Notes under the pieces: generated by a model
Seen by the model: only the letters and a program-made list of their open reading frames with translations
Told to the model about the DNA's origin: nothing
Database searches by the model: none
NCBI GenBank assembly: GCA_021845925.1
Contig: JAJZUW010000001.1
Span: 117,224-181,223 of the forward strand
DNA: 64,000 bases
Source of the DNA: Pseudomonadota bacterium
Lineage (GTDB): Bacteria; Pseudomonadota; Gammaproteobacteria; Burkholderiales; Sulfuriferulaceae
Reading direction: 5' to 3'
Shown here: piece after piece, positions 9,580-20,848 of the stretch
How positions within the stretch are numbered: position 1 is the first letter of the stretch
Layout: every line of letters begins with the position of its first letter
Translations under genes and position numbers: made by a program

Positions 9580-9672
9580 TATCGCGCATTGCCCGACTGA
9601 CGCAAAGAAGCGGACGCGACAACGCAGACCGGCACAAGTTCATTTTTCTACCATTGTCCGATGGCTGCGAGC

Positions 9673-9702
9673 TTGCCCGGGGTTATCGGCCTCGGGTAAA
9701 AT
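9673..9702 (+). promoter_or_regulatory. Promoter for dusB-fis
   Basis: TTGCCC (9673-9678), 18 nt, TAAAAT (9697-9702). It overlaps an upstream ATG at 9701, which argues that dusB really starts at 9731. Confidence 0.55.
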
Positions 9703-9730
9703 GGCCGACTGTTTTCAGATTCCGTCGACC

Positions 9731-10777
9731 ATGCGCATCGGACCATACCAGTTAAAAAACAACCTTGTGGTTGCGCCGATGGCCGGGGTGACCGACCGGC
9801 CGTTCCGCCAGCTTTGCAAGCGGCTGGGGGCTGGCATGGCCGTGTCCGAAATGGTCACGTCCAATTCGTTGCTGTACGGTTCGGCCAAGACCCGTCGCCG
9901 TGCCAACCACGACGGTGAAGTCGAACCGGTTTCGGTGCAGATTGCCGGCGCCGACCCGGTCATGCTGGCCGAGGCCGCGCGTTACAATGTTGCACATGGC
10001 GCGCAGATCATCGATATCAACATGGGCTGCCCGGCCAAAAAGATCTGCAATGTCATGGCTGGTTCCGCACTGCTGAAAGATGAATTGCTGGTCGGACGCA
10101 TCCTGTCGGCGGTCGTGTCTGCGGTACCGGATACGCCAGTCACCCTGAAAATCCGTACCGGCTGGGATCGCGATCACCGCAATGCATTGAATATCCTGCG
10201 CATTGCTGAAGACAGTGGCATCCAGGCGCTGGCCATGCATGGCCGCACCCGTGCCTGTGGTTATACCGGGCATGCCGAGTATGATACGATAGCCAGCGTG
10301 AAAGCAGTGGCAAGGATACCGATCATTGCCAACGGGGACATCACCACGCCTGAAAAGGCAGCCCATGTGCTGGCCCATACCGGTGCTGATGCCGTGATGA
10401 TCGGTCGGGCTGCGCAGGGGCGTCCGTGGATATTCCGGGAAATGCATCATTACCTGCAGACCGGAGAGCATTTGCCTTCTCCGGGCGTCGATGAAGTCTA
10501 TCGTATCCTGCGTGATCATTTGCTGGAACTCTATTCATTTTACGGCGAGCTGACCGGCATGCGTGTCGCTCGCAAGCATATTTCCTGGTATACGCGTGGT
10601 CTGCGTGATTCCGCCCAGTTCCGGCATGCAATGAACCAGTTGCAGTCGGTGGCGGAGCAGTTGCAGGCTGTGGACGATTTTTTTGACCGTTGCCGGAACA
10701 TCGCGACACACATTGACGATGCGGCGCTGGTCATCAGGCCCGGAGATTCCGGGCTTCAGGGTGAGGCAGATGAATAA
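9731..10777 (+). CDS. dusB: tRNA-dihydrouridine synthase DusB
   Basis: FMN-dependent enzyme reducing uridine to dihydrouridine in the tRNA D-loop. The start MRIGPYQLKNNLVVAPMAGVTD is the canonical DusB N terminus, 348 aa. The catalytic Cys is in NMGCPAKK (97-104, C100); GDITT and GRAAQGRPWIF in the barrel are typical. It is co-transcribed with fis, whose start lies inside its last codons, as in the enteric dusB-fis operon. Confidence 0.96.
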   Translation: MRIGPYQLKNNLVVAPMAGVTDRPFRQLCKRLGAGMAVSEMVTSNSLLYGSAKTRRRANHDGEVEPVSVQIAGADPVMLAEAARYNVAHGAQIIDINMGCPAKKICNVMAGSALLKDELLVGRILSAVVSAVPDTPVTLKIRTGWDRDHRNALNILRIAEDSGIQALAMHGRTRACGYTGHAEYDTIASVKAVARIPIIANGDITTPEKAAHVLAHTGADAVMIGRAAQGRPWIFREMHHYLQTGEHLPSPGVDEVYRILRDHLLELYSFYGELTGMRVARKHISWYTRGLRDSAQFRHAMNQLQSVAEQLQAVDDFFDRCRNIATHIDDAALVIRPGDSGLQGEADE

Positions 10778-11006
10778 AAATGGCGAGGTGGCTGCCTGCA
10801 TTGAGCAGGCGCTGGACAAATTTCTGCAGGATCTCGATGGCGAAATGCCGCGAGGCGTGTATGACATGGTGCTGGGTTGTGTCGAACGCCCGCTGATTGT
10901 CCGCATGCTTCAGTTTGCCGAGGGTAACCAGACCCGTGCGGCCGAATATCTGGGCATCAATCGCAATACGCTGCGCAAAAAAATGGCGCAATACAATATT
11001 CAGTGA
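10770..11006 (+). CDS. fis: Fis family nucleoid-associated regulator
   Basis: A small DNA-binding protein (78 aa) that bends DNA and acts at growth-phase-regulated promoters. It starts at [10 protein letters not shown], overlapping the dusB stop by 8 nt behind a GGGTGAGG box. The C-terminal helix-turn-helix ([19 protein letters not shown]) matches the Fis signature. The N terminus is shorter than enteric Fis, as is usual outside gammaproteobacteria. Confidence 0.95.
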   Translation: MNKNGEVAACIEQALDKFLQDLDGEMPRGVYDMVLGCVERPLIVRMLQFAEGNQTRAAEYLGINRNTLRKKMAQYNIQ

Positions 11007-11024
11007 CAGCGCCGGCCGGTGCTG
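11007..11024 (+). terminator. Possible terminator after fis
   Basis: A near-perfect palindrome (CAGC, CCGGCCGG, GCTG) directly after the fis stop, followed by TTGTCTTT. The loop is very tight, so this is weak. Confidence 0.33.
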
Positions 11025-11052
11025 TTGTCTTTACTCCATTCAGGACACAATT

Positions 11053-12615
11053 ATGGCATTGATCAAACGCGCGCTTGTCAGCGTATCCGACAAGACGAAT
11101 GTCGTCACGCTGGCAAAGGGATTGCGCCAGCACGGCATCGAAATTCTGTCGACCGGCGGGACAGCTGCCCTGCTGGCAGCCGAAGGCATCGAAGTCACCG
11201 AGGTGGCTGATTACACCGGTTTTCCGGAAATGCTCGATGGTCGGGTCAAGACATTGCATCCCAAGGTGCATGGTGGCATTCTTGCGCGCCGCGACAGCGC
11301 CGCGCACATGGAAGCGATCCGTGTTGCCGGTATTGCCGAAATCGACATGGTGGTGGTCAACCTGTATCCGTTTGCCAGCACTGTGGCCCGACCAGATTGC
11401 ACGTTGGCAGAGGCGATCGAAAACATCGACATTGGTGGTCCGGCCATGGTCAGGTCTGCCGCCAAGAATTTCCAGCATGTCGCGGTACTGACAGACCCGG
11501 CGGATTACGCTGGCATCCTGGACGAGATCGCCCTGCATCACGGATCGTTGAGCACGGCCACCTGTTTTCGGCTGGCCAAAAAAGCGTTTGCACATACCGC
11601 CGCTTATGATGGCGCAATCGCAAACTATCTCACCGCCCGCGAACTCGATGGTAGTGCCGAAGCGTTTCCGGCTGTGCTCAATCTGCAATATGACCGGGCC
11701 GAATCCCTGCGTTACGGCGAAAATCCGCATCAGCAGGCGGCTTTTTATCGCGACCGTCAGCCAGCCGAAGGCAGTCTGGCGTTTTACGCCCAGATGCAGG
11801 GCAAGCCGTTGTCATACAACAACATTGCTGACGCGGATGCTGCCTGGGAATGCGTCAAGACATTCAGCGAGCCTGCCTGCGTGATTGTCAAGCATGCCAA
11901 TCCCTGTGGTGTTGCCGTGGCGGACGATGCCCATTCCGCCTACCGACTGGCATTTTCGACAGATGCAACTTCGGCATTTGGCGGTATCATTGCCTTTAAT
12001 TGCGAGGTCGATGCCAGGGCGGCCGAAGCCGTTGCCAGCCAGTTCATGGAAGTGCTGATTGCGCCGGCATATACCGCTGAAGCACGCGCCATCCTGTCAC
12101 ACAAACCCAATGTGCGCGTCCTGCTGGTGCCTTTGTCGCGACATGCCAACCAGCTTGAATTCAAGCGGGTAGGTGGCGGCTTGCTGGTGCAGACCTCCGA
12201 CAGTTTGAACGTGGGTGTGGATGATCTGCATGTCGTGACCAGGGTCAAGCCGACGGATGCGCAGATGGCCGATCTGCTGTTTGCATGGCGGGTTGCCAAG
12301 TATGTCAAGTCCAACGCGGTGGTGTTTGCTGCGGGCGGACGCACGCTCGGCATTGGAGCCGGGCAGATGAGCCGGGTTGATTCGACACGGATCGCTGTGG
12401 AGAAGGCCAATCAGGCCGGATTGTTTCTCACCGGTTGTGCCGTGGCTTCCGACGCCTTCTTTCCGTTTCGCGACAACCTCGATATCCTGGCGCGTTCCGG
12501 TGCGGCATGCGTGATCCAGCCGGGCGGTAGCATGCGCGATGCGGAAGTGATCGCGGCTGCCGACGAGCATGGTGTGGCCATGGTCTTTACCGGTGTGCGG
12601 CATTTCAGACATTGA
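11053..12615 (+). CDS. purH: Bifunctional AICAR formyltransferase/IMP cyclohydrolase
   Basis: Catalyses the last two steps of IMP synthesis. The start at [15 protein letters not shown] gives 520 aa, standard for PurH. The N-terminal MGS-like cyclohydrolase domain (about 1-200) includes [10 protein letters not shown] and [15 protein letters not shown]; the C-terminal formyltransferase domain includes the KHANPCG motif and the late AGQMSRVDS motif. purD follows 10 bp downstream, so the pair forms a purine operon. Confidence 0.97.
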   Translation: MALIKRALVSVSDKTNVVTLAKGLRQHGIEILSTGGTAALLAAEGIEVTEVADYTGFPEMLDGRVKTLHPKVHGGILARRDSAAHMEAIRVAGIAEIDMVVVNLYPFASTVARPDCTLAEAIENIDIGGPAMVRSAAKNFQHVAVLTDPADYAGILDEIALHHGSLSTATCFRLAKKAFAHTAAYDGAIANYLTARELDGSAEAFPAVLNLQYDRAESLRYGENPHQQAAFYRDRQPAEGSLAFYAQMQGKPLSYNNIADADAAWECVKTFSEPACVIVKHANPCGVAVADDAHSAYRLAFSTDATSAFGGIIAFNCEVDARAAEAVASQFMEVLIAPAYTAEARAILSHKPNVRVLLVPLSRHANQLEFKRVGGGLLVQTSDSLNVGVDDLHVVTRVKPTDAQMADLLFAWRVAKYVKSNAVVFAAGGRTLGIGAGQMSRVDSTRIAVEKANQAGLFLTGCAVASDAFFPFRDNLDILARSGAACVIQPGGSMRDAEVIAAADEHGVAMVFTGVRHFRH

Positions 12616-12625
12616 GCGGGGTAGC

Positions 12626-13906
12626 ATGAACATTCTGGTGATCGGATCGGGTGGCCGTGAACACGCCCTTGCGTGGCGACTCGCGCAGTCGCCACGGGCT
12701 GGCAAGGTGTTTGTCGCGCCTGGCAATGCCGGCACGGCACAGGAAAAGGATCTGGTCAGTGTGCCATTGACCAGTATCGATGGTTTGGTGATGTTTGCGC
12801 AGCGTGAGCAGATTGCGCTGACAGTGGTCGGGCCGGAAGCGCCGCTGGCCGCTGGCATTGTGGATGCTTTTCGTGCTGCCGGACTGAAAATTTTCGGGCC
12901 GGTGCAGGCTGCTGCACAACTGGAAGCATCCAAGGATTTCGCCAAGGCATTCATGGTGAGACATGGCATTCCAACGGCAGAATACCGGACATTCACGGAT
13001 GCCGGGGAAGCACATGCCTGGATAGAGCAGACTGGCGTGCCGATCGTCATCAAGGCTGATGGCCTTGCCGCCGGCAAGGGCGTCGTGGTGGCCCAGACCC
13101 TGGACGAAGCCCATGCGGCCGTGGCCATGATGCTGGAAGACAACCGGCTGGGCGGAGCCGGCGCCAGGGTGGTGATCGAAGAGTGCCTGCAGGGCGAAGA
13201 AGCCAGTTTTATCGTGATGAGTGACGGCGAGCATGTCCTGCCGTTGGCCACCAGTCAGGATCACAAGCGTATCGGCGATGGCGATACCGGCGACAATACC
13301 GGTGGAATGGGTGCCTATTCACCAGCGCCAGTGGTGACGCCCGAAATTCATGCCCGGGTATTGCGCGAAGTGATCATGCCGGTGCTGCAGGGGATGAAAC
13401 AGGCCGGCACGCCTTATACCGGCTTTCTGTATGCTGGTCTGATGATCGATTCTGCCGGACGGATCAAGGTGCTTGAGTTCAATTGCCGGATGGGTGATCC
13501 GGAAACGCAGCCGATCATGATGCGGCTGAAATCCGATCTGGTGACACTGATGGAACATGCTGTGAATGGTACGCTGGACCGTGTGGAAGCCGAGTGGGAT
13601 CGCCGGGTTGCGCTCGGGGTTGTGCTGGCTGCTGCCGGTTACCCGCAGGCACCGCGTACCGGCGATGTGATTACCGGATTGCCGGCCGATGCGGATGATG
13701 TGCACGTGTTTCACGCAGGAACACGGCTGGAGCAGGAGCAGGTACTGACCAGTGGCGGACGGGTTCTGTGCGTGACCGCGCTCGGCGACAGCCTCAAGAT
13801 TGCTCAGCGACGGGCGTACGAAGTTGCTGAACAGATTCATTTTGACGGTTGCCAGATGCGGCGCGACATTGGCTGGCGGGCGCTGGAGCGCAAGAGGGCG
13901 GTCTGA
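12626..13906 (+). CDS. purD: Phosphoribosylamine-glycine ligase (GARS)
   Basis: ATP-grasp ligase forming GAR in purine synthesis. The start [19 protein letters not shown] is the canonical PurD N terminus; 426 aa. Visible motifs include [23 protein letters not shown] (ATP-grasp) and the metal-binding [13 protein letters not shown]. It directly follows purH and is followed 2 bp later by tsaC. Confidence 0.97.
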   Translation: MNILVIGSGGREHALAWRLAQSPRAGKVFVAPGNAGTAQEKDLVSVPLTSIDGLVMFAQREQIALTVVGPEAPLAAGIVDAFRAAGLKIFGPVQAAAQLEASKDFAKAFMVRHGIPTAEYRTFTDAGEAHAWIEQTGVPIVIKADGLAAGKGVVVAQTLDEAHAAVAMMLEDNRLGGAGARVVIEECLQGEEASFIVMSDGEHVLPLATSQDHKRIGDGDTGDNTGGMGAYSPAPVVTPEIHARVLREVIMPVLQGMKQAGTPYTGFLYAGLMIDSAGRIKVLEFNCRMGDPETQPIMMRLKSDLVTLMEHAVNGTLDRVEAEWDRRVALGVVLAAAGYPQAPRTGDVITGLPADADDVHVFHAGTRLEQEQVLTSGGRVLCVTALGDSLKIAQRRAYEVAEQIHFDGCQMRRDIGWRALERKRAV

Positions 13907-13908
13907 AC

Positions 13909-14424
13909 ATGGCGCGTCGTCAAGGGCGTGTTTTCGGGTATCCAACCGAATACTGTTATGGCCTGGGCTGTGATCCGCGTGATCGGCGCGCAGTGCGAAG
14001 GATACTGCAGATCAAGCAGCGTCCGCAGCATAAGGGGGTCATTGTGATCGGCAGCGATGTGCGCCAGTTTCGCGGGCTGGTGGATGCGACGGCTCTGGCT
14101 GCGGCGGCCGCCAGTGACTGGTGGCCGGGGCCCAATACCCTGTTGCTGCCGGTCGGGCCGCGGTGTCCGCCGTGGCTGCGCGGTCGTCACCAGACGTTGG
14201 CGGTCCGTCTGACAGCGCACGCCGATGCGCGCAAGGCATGCCGGTTCAGCCGGTCGGCACTGGTGTCCACTAGTGCGAACAGGGCGGGGCAGCATCCGGT
14301 CCGCCATGCGCGCGAGCTGGCGCGTCGCTTTGGTCGCCGTCTGATCAGGCTGCCAGGCAGAATCGGACGCGCCTCCAGACCCAGCCGTATCATTGACTGG
14401 TCCACTGGACGGGTATTGCGATGA
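13909..14424 (+). CDS. tsaC: L-threonylcarbamoyladenylate synthase, TsaC type
   Basis: Makes threonylcarbamoyl-AMP for the universal t6A37 tRNA modification. The 171-aa protein is the short single-domain TsaC/YrdC form. Signature stretches are YPTEYCYGLGCDPRD near the N terminus, the basic IKQRPQHKGVIVI, WPGPNTLLLP and the later STSANRAG. The start at 13909 follows the purD stop by 2 bp. No long SUA5 extension is present. Confidence 0.92.
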   Translation: MARRQGRVFGYPTEYCYGLGCDPRDRRAVRRILQIKQRPQHKGVIVIGSDVRQFRGLVDATALAAAAASDWWPGPNTLLLPVGPRCPPWLRGRHQTLAVRLTAHADARKACRFSRSALVSTSANRAGQHPVRHARELARRFGRRLIRLPGRIGRASRPSRIIDWSTGRVLR

Positions 14425-14436
14425 TCAACGAGAAAG

Positions 14437-14458
14437 CCGGTGCGATGCTCCGCACCGG
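14437..14458 (+). terminator. Hairpin after tsaC
   Basis: CCGGTGCG and CGCACCGG form a perfect 8-bp stem with a 6-nt loop just after the tsaC stop. There is no U-run, so it may only attenuate or stabilise the mRNA between tsaC and hemF. Confidence 0.35.
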
Positions 14459-14474
14459 TTGACGGAGCAGGGAG

Positions 14475-15386
14475 ATGATGGACACAAGTGCGGTCAGGGC
14501 AGATTTTCTGGCTTTGCAGGAGTTGATTGTCGAACGGATCGAACAGGTGGATGGCGGACGCTTTCTGCGCGACACCTGGCAACGACCGGGCGGTGGCGGC
14601 GGTGTCAGCTGCGTGCTGGAAAACGGTGCGGTCATTGAACGTGGTGGTGTGAATTTTTCGCATGTGTTCGGCGAAGGATTGCCGCCATCGGCCTCGCAGG
14701 CACATCCGGAAGCGGCCGGAAAACCGTTTGAAGCGATGGGAGTCTCGCTGGTTTTTCATCCACGCAACCCTCATGCGCCTACAGTTCACATGAACATTCG
14801 CTGTTTTGTGGCCGGTGCGGGGACTGATCAGCCGGTCTGGTGGTTTGGCGGAGGCATGGATCTCACGCCCAGTTATGGCTATGAAGAAGATGCCATTCAT
14901 TTCCACACTGTTTGCCGCAATGCACTGCAACCCTTCGGCGATGACTGGTATCCCCGTTTCAAACGCTGGTGCGATACCTATTTTTACCTGAAACACCGTG
15001 ACGAGCCACGCGGGATCGGTGGTATTTTCATCGATGATTTCAGCGAACGGGATTTCATCTGGTCGCACCAGATGATACAGAGTGTCGGAGATCATTTCCT
15101 GCCAGCGTATGTGCCCATCCTCGAACGGCGCATGCGCATGCCCTATACTGATCAGCAGCGTGCTTTCCAGGCTTATCGCCGCGGTCGTTACGTGGAGTTC
15201 AACCTGGTTTATGACCGTGGTACCTTGTTCGGTCTGCAATCCCGTGGCCGTACCGAATCGATACTCATGTCCATGCCGCCGGTTGCAAACTGGCGTTACG
15301 ACTGGCATGCCGCGCCAGGCTCTCCGGAGGCCCGCCTGACAGAGTGGTTTCTGACCGGCCGGGACTGGCTTGGGGAGGGTGCCTGA
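14475..15386 (+). CDS. hemF: Oxygen-dependent coproporphyrinogen III oxidase
   Basis: Converts coproporphyrinogen III to protoporphyrinogen IX with O2 in haem synthesis. The 303-aa protein has family motifs [34 protein letters not shown] and [16 protein letters not shown] near the C terminus. Two ATGs stand side by side; AGGGAG abuts the first, so initiation at the second (14478) gives better spacing. hemA follows two genes later. Confidence 0.96.
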   Translation: MMDTSAVRADFLALQELIVERIEQVDGGRFLRDTWQRPGGGGGVSCVLENGAVIERGGVNFSHVFGEGLPPSASQAHPEAAGKPFEAMGVSLVFHPRNPHAPTVHMNIRCFVAGAGTDQPVWWFGGGMDLTPSYGYEEDAIHFHTVCRNALQPFGDDWYPRFKRWCDTYFYLKHRDEPRGIGGIFIDDFSERDFIWSHQMIQSVGDHFLPAYVPILERRMRMPYTDQQRAFQAYRRGRYVEFNLVYDRGTLFGLQSRGRTESILMSMPPVANWRYDWHAAPGSPEARLTEWFLTGRDWLGEGA

Positions 15387-15391
15387 ACCGC

Positions 15392-18300
15392 ATGACAGCC
15401 AGGCGTATTGTCTATTTTCTGATTGGCGCCAGTCTGATGCTGCTGGCGTTACTGGCCGGGCTGGCTGCCTGGGAAATGGAGACATTTCATTTTGAAGCGC
15501 AATACCTGAGCCGTTTTGCTGCGCGCCTGCACTGGCAGGTCAAGCCGGGCGTCAGTAACAGTATCCGTTTTCCGCGTAATGGACCATTTGACGAACGTCT
15601 GGGGTATACCCGGTTGCCCGATTTCATCGCGCGACTGCGGGCCGCCGGTTTCGTGATTGCCGCTCAGGCGCGGGTGAGTTCTGCCATGCGGCAGATGGAC
15701 GCCTGGGGATTCAACCTGCCTTATCATGAAAAAAACCGCGCCGGCCTGACATTGCTGGATGAAACGGGGCAGGTGTTTTACCGGTATCGCGAACCACGGC
15801 AGGTCTATGCACAGTTTTCCAGCGTGCCGGCCGAGGTGCGCAACAGTCTGGTGTTCATCGAAAACCATGATCTGCTGCGCACCAGACCACGCGAGCAGAA
15901 TCCGGCGGTTGAATGGTTGCGGCTGGCCCAGGCAGTGATCGACAAGGTGGAACAGGCGGTCTGGCCTGGTCACAGCGTGCCCGGTGGCAGCACCCTGGCC
16001 ACCCAGATCGAAAAATATCGCCATTCGCAGAATGGATTGACGTTGACGGTGCGCGACAAATGGCAGCAAATGGCATCGGCTTCGGTGCGGGCCTACCTGG
16101 ACGGGCCGGATACCACCGCTACCCGTCAGCGGCTGGTGCTGGATTACCTGAATACCGTACCGTTGTCTGCCCGTCCGGGTTATGGCGAGGTGCTGGGTTT
16201 GCCAGACGGGATGCTGGCCTGGTATGGCCTGGATTACCGCGAGTTGTCCCGCAGGCTGGCATCCGGCAGTACCGATGCCATCACGGGCCGGTTGTTCAAA
16301 CATGCGCTGTCACTGATGATTGCCCAGCGCAAACCTTCCTATTTTCTGATCAGCGATCGCGCCACCCTTGAATCGATGACCGATTTCTACCTGCGATTGC
16401 TGGCCCGTCGCGGGGTGATCAGCCAGGCGTTGTGCAATGCTGCGCTGGCTGCGCCATTGCAGTTCACCAGCCGCTATGTGCCGCCGCCGCAGGATTTCGT
16501 CATCCAGAAGGCTGCCAATGCACTGCGTGGACAGCTGGCCGGGCTGCTTGGCATGACCCGGCTGTATCAGCTGGACCGGCTGGATCTGACGGCACAAACC
16601 ACACTGAACGCCGAGGCCCAGCTTGCCACCACACGTTTTCTGCTCGGGCTTGGCAATGTTGCAACCACAGAACAGCTCGGCCTGTATGGTCACAACCTGT
16701 TTCGTCCCGGTGCCGACCTGAGTCATGTCATGTACAGTTTCACCTTGTACGAACGTACACCAAAAGGCGCGGAACTGCGCGTCCAGGCCGACAACCTGAA
16801 CCAGCCGTTCGATATCAATCAGGGCGCCAAGCTCGATCTGGGCTCAACCGCCAAACTGCGTACACTGATTACGTATCTGGAAATCGTGACAACCCTGCAT
16901 GACCATTTTGCAGTCATGAGTCCGGCAGAACTGGCAAAGGTGGCGCCATCCGATCCGATATCCGACTGGGCGCTCAGCTGGTGGCGAACCAGTCAGGACA
17001 CATCGCTGGAATCGATGCTGGATGCTGCGATGGAACGCAAGTACGCGGCCAATCCAAAGGAAACCTTCTTTACAGCCGGTGGATTGCACCATTTTGTCAA
17101 TTTCGACAAGGCGGAAGACAGCCAGACCATGGATCTGTGGCAGGCCACGCGTGATTCGGTGAATCTGGTGTATATCCGGCTCATGCGCGACATCAGCCGG
17201 TATTACATTGCCCATTTGCCCGGCATGTCCAGCACACTGATGGATGATGTGCATGACCCGGCCCGACGCCAGTATCTGGAAAAATTTGCCGATCGCGAAG
17301 GCAAGGAATTCCTGTTGCGCTTCTATCGGCAGTATCGCCGCCTGACGCCGCAGCAGATTGATGAATCCCTGATCGGCAGTATCCACCCGACTGCACGCAA
17401 GCTGGCAGCCCTGTACCGCTATCTGGCTCCAGAGGCGTCCGAACCGGCCATGGTGGCGTTTGTGCGCGCCCGTGCGGAAAACCAGGTGGATGAGCGGACA
17501 ATGGCGCGACTGTACGACGAATTCGAGCCGGGCCGCTGGTCATTGACGGATACCGGATACATTTTGCAATTGCATCCTCTGCGGTTGTGGCTGGCTGCCT
17601 GGTTGCGTAACCATCCCGGCACAACGTTTGCGCGTGCCGTGGCGGCCAGCCATGATGAACGGCTCACCGTCTACAGCTGGCTGTATCGCAATCGGCGCAA
17701 GAGTGCACAGGATATCCGCATCCACAGTCTGCTGGAAGTGGAGGCTTTTGAACAGATCCATCAGGACTGGAAACGGCTTGGGTATCCGTTTGACAGTCTG
17801 GTGCCTTCCTATGCCACCGCCCTTGGGGTATCGGCCGACCGGCCGGCTGCGCTGGCGCACCTGATGGGTATTCTGGTCAATGACGGCGTCAGTTTGCCCG
17901 AGATGACGCTCGACAGTCTGGATTTTGCCAAAGACACCCCATACGAAACCGATCTGGTGGCCGGACAGAAACCCGGCGAACGGTTGTTGCCGGCGGTGCT
18001 GACCCGTGTCGTGCGCAAGGCGCTGGAAGGGGTGATTGACTCCGGTACGGCAGTCCGTCTGCATGGCGCTTTCCGTGATTCGAACGGGGTTCCGCTCGCT
18101 GTGGGGGGCAAGACGGGTACCGGCGACCACCGTTTCGATACTTTCGACAATGACGGGAATGTGATAACCTCCAAGCCCGTCAGTCGGTCTGCCACGCTGG
18201 TATTTTTTATTGGCGACCGCTTTTTTGGTACCATGACTGCTGTGGTGGAAGGCGAAATTGCAGGCAATTACCACTTTACCAGTGCAGTGATTGCCCAGAT

Positions 18301-18475
18301 GATGAAAGCCATGGCGCCCTGGCTCCTGACGCCATTTCATTCTGAAGCAGCACCGGATCCGGCCGTGGATGCCGCACCACCGGATGGCGGGTTGATCGGG
18401 GTGGCGCTCAGACCTGCTGATACAATGGAGCTGCCGGAATCCGCTGTTACCAGCCGTCTGACCGGGCTGCACTGA
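15392..18475 (+). CDS. Divergent class A penicillin-binding protein (GT51 plus transpeptidase)
   Basis: A 1027-aa inner-membrane protein with one N-terminal anchor (about 5-27). The glycosyltransferase-51 region is recognisable but divergent: FIENHDLL carries the probable catalytic Glu at about 157, GGSTLATQIEKYRHS at about 198-212 replaces GGSTITQQLxKN, and YLNTVPL follows. The transpeptidase region keeps all three motifs: SxxK in GSTAKLRT, SxN in DSVN and KTG in GGKTGTGDH. A long insertion rich in charged helices separates SxN from KTG. It is likely a peptidoglycan synthase of the ancillary long type seen in betaproteobacteria. The start MTARRIVYFL has no strong ribosome site. It lies between hemF and hemA with no functional link visible. 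Confidence 0.85.
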   Translation: MTARRIVYFLIGASLMLLALLAGLAAWEMETFHFEAQYLSRFAARLHWQVKPGVSNSIRFPRNGPFDERLGYTRLPDFIARLRAAGFVIAAQARVSSAMRQMDAWGFNLPYHEKNRAGLTLLDETGQVFYRYREPRQVYAQFSSVPAEVRNSLVFIENHDLLRTRPREQNPAVEWLRLAQAVIDKVEQAVWPGHSVPGGSTLATQIEKYRHSQNGLTLTVRDKWQQMASASVRAYLDGPDTTATRQRLVLDYLNTVPLSARPGYGEVLGLPDGMLAWYGLDYRELSRRLASGSTDAITGRLFKHALSLMIAQRKPSYFLISDRATLESMTDFYLRLLARRGVISQALCNAALAAPLQFTSRYVPPPQDFVIQKAANALRGQLAGLLGMTRLYQLDRLDLTAQTTLNAEAQLATTRFLLGLGNVATTEQLGLYGHNLFRPGADLSHVMYSFTLYERTPKGAELRVQADNLNQPFDINQGAKLDLGSTAKLRTLITYLEIVTTLHDHFAVMSPAELAKVAPSDPISDWALSWWRTSQDTSLESMLDAAMERKYAANPKETFFTAGGLHHFVNFDKAEDSQTMDLWQATRDSVNLVYIRLMRDISRYYIAHLPGMSSTLMDDVHDPARRQYLEKFADREGKEFLLRFYRQYRRLTPQQIDESLIGSIHPTARKLAALYRYLAPEASEPAMVAFVRARAENQVDERTMARLYDEFEPGRWSLTDTGYILQLHPLRLWLAAWLRNHPGTTFARAVAASHDERLTVYSWLYRNRRKSAQDIRIHSLLEVEAFEQIHQDWKRLGYPFDSLVPSYATALGVSADRPAALAHLMGILVNDGVSLPEMTLDSLDFAKDTPYETDLVAGQKPGERLLPAVLTRVVRKALEGVIDSGTAVRLHGAFRDSNGVPLAVGGKTGTGDHRFDTFDNDGNVITSKPVSRSATLVFFIGDRFFGTMTAVVEGEIAGNYHFTSAVIAQMMKAMAPWLLTPFHSEAAPDPAVDAAPPDGGLIGVALRPADTMELPESAVTSRLTGLH

Positions 18476-18512
18476 TCTGCGGGCCGGGGTACGAATGGCT
18501 GTTGAAGGATAG

Positions 18513-19772
18513 ATGGACATGCAACTGCTGGCCTTTGGCCTGAATCACCAAACGGCGCCGCTCAATATCAGGGAGCGGGTGGCCTTTCACGCGGATCGCC
18601 TGGAATCGGCGCTGCGTGATTTCGTCCATTCAGGCCGGGTAAAGGAAGCAGCCATTCTGTCCACCTGCAATCGCACCGAAGTTTACTGCAATGCGGTAGA
18701 TCACACGGCGGCGCTGGACTGGATGGCAGATTACCACCAGCTGAGCCCGCAAATCCTGCAACCCTATCTGTATGCCATGCCGGCCGCCGAAGCGGCCAGA
18801 CATGCATTCCGCGTTGCGTCCGGGCTGGATTCGATGGTGCTGGGTGAAACCCAGATTCTAGGCCAGATGAGAGACGCCGTGCGGGTGGCCGAAAAGGCAG
18901 GCACGCTGGGCGTGATGCTGCACAAGCTGTTCCAGCAGACGTTTGCCGTGGCCAAGGATGTCCGCACGACGACCGAAATCGGCGCCAGTTCGGTTTCGAT
19001 GGCTGCTGCTGCAGTGCGGTTGGCCGAACGGATTTTTCCGGACATTGCCGACCAGAAGGTTCTGTTTGTCGGTGCTGGTGAAATGATCGAGCTGTGCGCA
19101 GCCCATTTCTGTGCCCGCAAGCCGCGAGAGGTCATGGTGGCAAACCGCACGCTGAGCCGGGCGCACGCATTGGCAGACCGGTATCAGGGTACGGCAATTG
19201 AACTGAACGAACTGCCTGAGTATCTTGGCAATTTTGATATTGTGGTGACCTGCACGGCCAGTCCGCTACCGATTCTGGGCAAGGGCATGGTTGAGCGGGC
19301 GCTCAAGGCCCGGCGACATCGACCGATTTTCATGGTCGACCTGGCGGTGCCGCGCGATATCGAGACCGAAGTCGCCGAACTGGCCGACGTATTCCTGTAC
19401 ACGGTCGATGATCTGGGCGCGGTGGTCCAGCAGGGACGCGACAATCGCCAGGCCCAGGTTGGTCAGGCGGAACAGATCATCGAAGCCAGCCTGCAGGAAT
19501 TCCGTCACTGGCTGGACATGCGCGAGGTCGTGCCGGCAATCCGCAATCTGCGCGATCATGGCGAGCGCGTGCGCCGGCATGAAATGGAACGCGCGATGAA
19601 ACTTCTTGCGCGTGGTGAAGCCCCGGAACAGGTGCTTGAACAGCTGTCGCGCAGTCTGACCAACAAGTTCCTGCACCACCCGACCCAGGCTCTGCACAAT
19701 GCTGGCGATGAAGAACGGCAGGACTTGCTGACCTTTCTGTCGCGTATTTACCCGCTGCACCCGGATTCATGA
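18513..19772 (+). CDS. hemA: Glutamyl-tRNA reductase
   Basis: First enzyme of C5-pathway tetrapyrrole synthesis, reducing Glu-tRNA to glutamate semialdehyde with NADPH. 419 aa. The catalytic Cys is in [10 protein letters not shown] (C52) and the nucleotide fold in VGAGEM (186-191); the C terminus carries the dimerisation helix. Translation may start at the second Met (18519, [14 protein letters not shown]), which fits family starts and lies 9 nt from AAGGA. The stop overlaps prfA (ATGA), giving a hemA-prfA-prmC operon. Confidence 0.96.
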   Translation: MDMQLLAFGLNHQTAPLNIRERVAFHADRLESALRDFVHSGRVKEAAILSTCNRTEVYCNAVDHTAALDWMADYHQLSPQILQPYLYAMPAAEAARHAFRVASGLDSMVLGETQILGQMRDAVRVAEKAGTLGVMLHKLFQQTFAVAKDVRTTTEIGASSVSMAAAAVRLAERIFPDIADQKVLFVGAGEMIELCAAHFCARKPREVMVANRTLSRAHALADRYQGTAIELNELPEYLGNFDIVVTCTASPLPILGKGMVERALKARRHRPIFMVDLAVPRDIETEVAELADVFLYTVDDLGAVVQQGRDNRQAQVGQAEQIIEASLQEFRHWLDMREVVPAIRNLRDHGERVRRHEMERAMKLLARGEAPEQVLEQLSRSLTNKFLHHPTQALHNAGDEERQDLLTFLSRIYPLHPDS

Positions 19773-20848
19773 AACCATCACTGCTTAACAAACTGTCCCG
19801 CCTGTCCGAACGGCTGGAAGAGATTGATCGTCTGCTTGCGCATGAGGATGTCACCCGGGACATGGACCAGTATCGCCGGTTGACCCGCGAGCATGCCGAT
19901 ATTTCACCGGTGGTGGCCCTTTACCAGGAATATCGCCAGCTGGAACAGGATCTGCTGACAGCCACTGACATGCTGGCTGATCCGGACCTGCGTGAACTGG
20001 CGGAACATGAACTGGCAGAAGGCAAGCTGCGTCAACAGGCACTGGAAAAGTCCCTGCAGACAGCTCTGTTGCCCAGAGATCCGCGCGATGAGCGCAACAT
20101 CTTTCTGGAAATCCGTGCTGGTACCGGTGGCGATGAATCTGCGCTGTTTGCCGGTGATCTGTTGCGCATGTATGTGCGTTATGCCGAACGGCAGCGGTGG
20201 AAGGTGGAAGTCATCTCCGAAAGTGTCAGTGAGCTCGGTGGTTACAAGGAAGTGATTGTCAAGCTGATCGGGCAAGGCGCCTGGTCCCGGCTCAAGTTCG
20301 AATCGGGTGGGCATCGCGTCCAGCGCGTGCCCGAAACCGAAGCACAGGGACGCATCCACACGTCCGCCTGCACGGTAGCCGTGATGCCGGAAGCGGATGA
20401 AGTGGCAGAGGTCAGCCTGAATCCCGCTGACCTGCGCATTGATACATTTCGTGCCAGCGGTGCTGGCGGACAGCACATCAACAAGACCGATTCGGCCGTC
20501 CGCATTACCCACCTGCCCACCGGTATTGTGGTGGAATGCCAGGACGACCGTTCGCAACACAAGAACAAGGCACAGGCCATGTCGGTACTGGCAGCCCGCA
20601 TCATGGACCGGCAATTGCGCGAGCAGCAGGCCAGGGAAGCCGCGACGCGAAAATCCCTGATTGGCAGCGGTGACCGTTCGGAACGTATCCGGACCTACAA
20701 TTTTCCGCAGGGGCGGATGACCGATCACCGGATCAACCTGACACTATACAAACTGGATGCCATCATGGATGGCGATCTGGATGAACTGCTTGCGGCGCTG
20801 GCCAGTGAGCATCAGGCAGACCAGCTGGCTGCACTGGGCGATGCATGA
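19769..20848 (+). CDS. prfA: Peptide chain release factor 1
   Basis: Recognises UAA/UAG and triggers peptide release. 359 aa, standard length. The PxT tripeptide for codon recognition is PET at 188-190, and the GGQ catalytic motif is at 233-235 in [10 protein letters not shown]. Overlaps by 4 nt at both ends with hemA and prmC; the latter methylates this GGQ glutamine. Confidence 0.97.
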   Translation: MKPSLLNKLSRLSERLEEIDRLLAHEDVTRDMDQYRRLTREHADISPVVALYQEYRQLEQDLLTATDMLADPDLRELAEHELAEGKLRQQALEKSLQTALLPRDPRDERNIFLEIRAGTGGDESALFAGDLLRMYVRYAERQRWKVEVISESVSELGGYKEVIVKLIGQGAWSRLKFESGGHRVQRVPETEAQGRIHTSACTVAVMPEADEVAEVSLNPADLRIDTFRASGAGGQHINKTDSAVRITHLPTGIVVECQDDRSQHKNKAQAMSVLAARIMDRQLREQQAREAATRKSLIGSGDRSERIRTYNFPQGRMTDHRINLTLYKLDAIMDGDLDELLAALASEHQADQLAALGDA

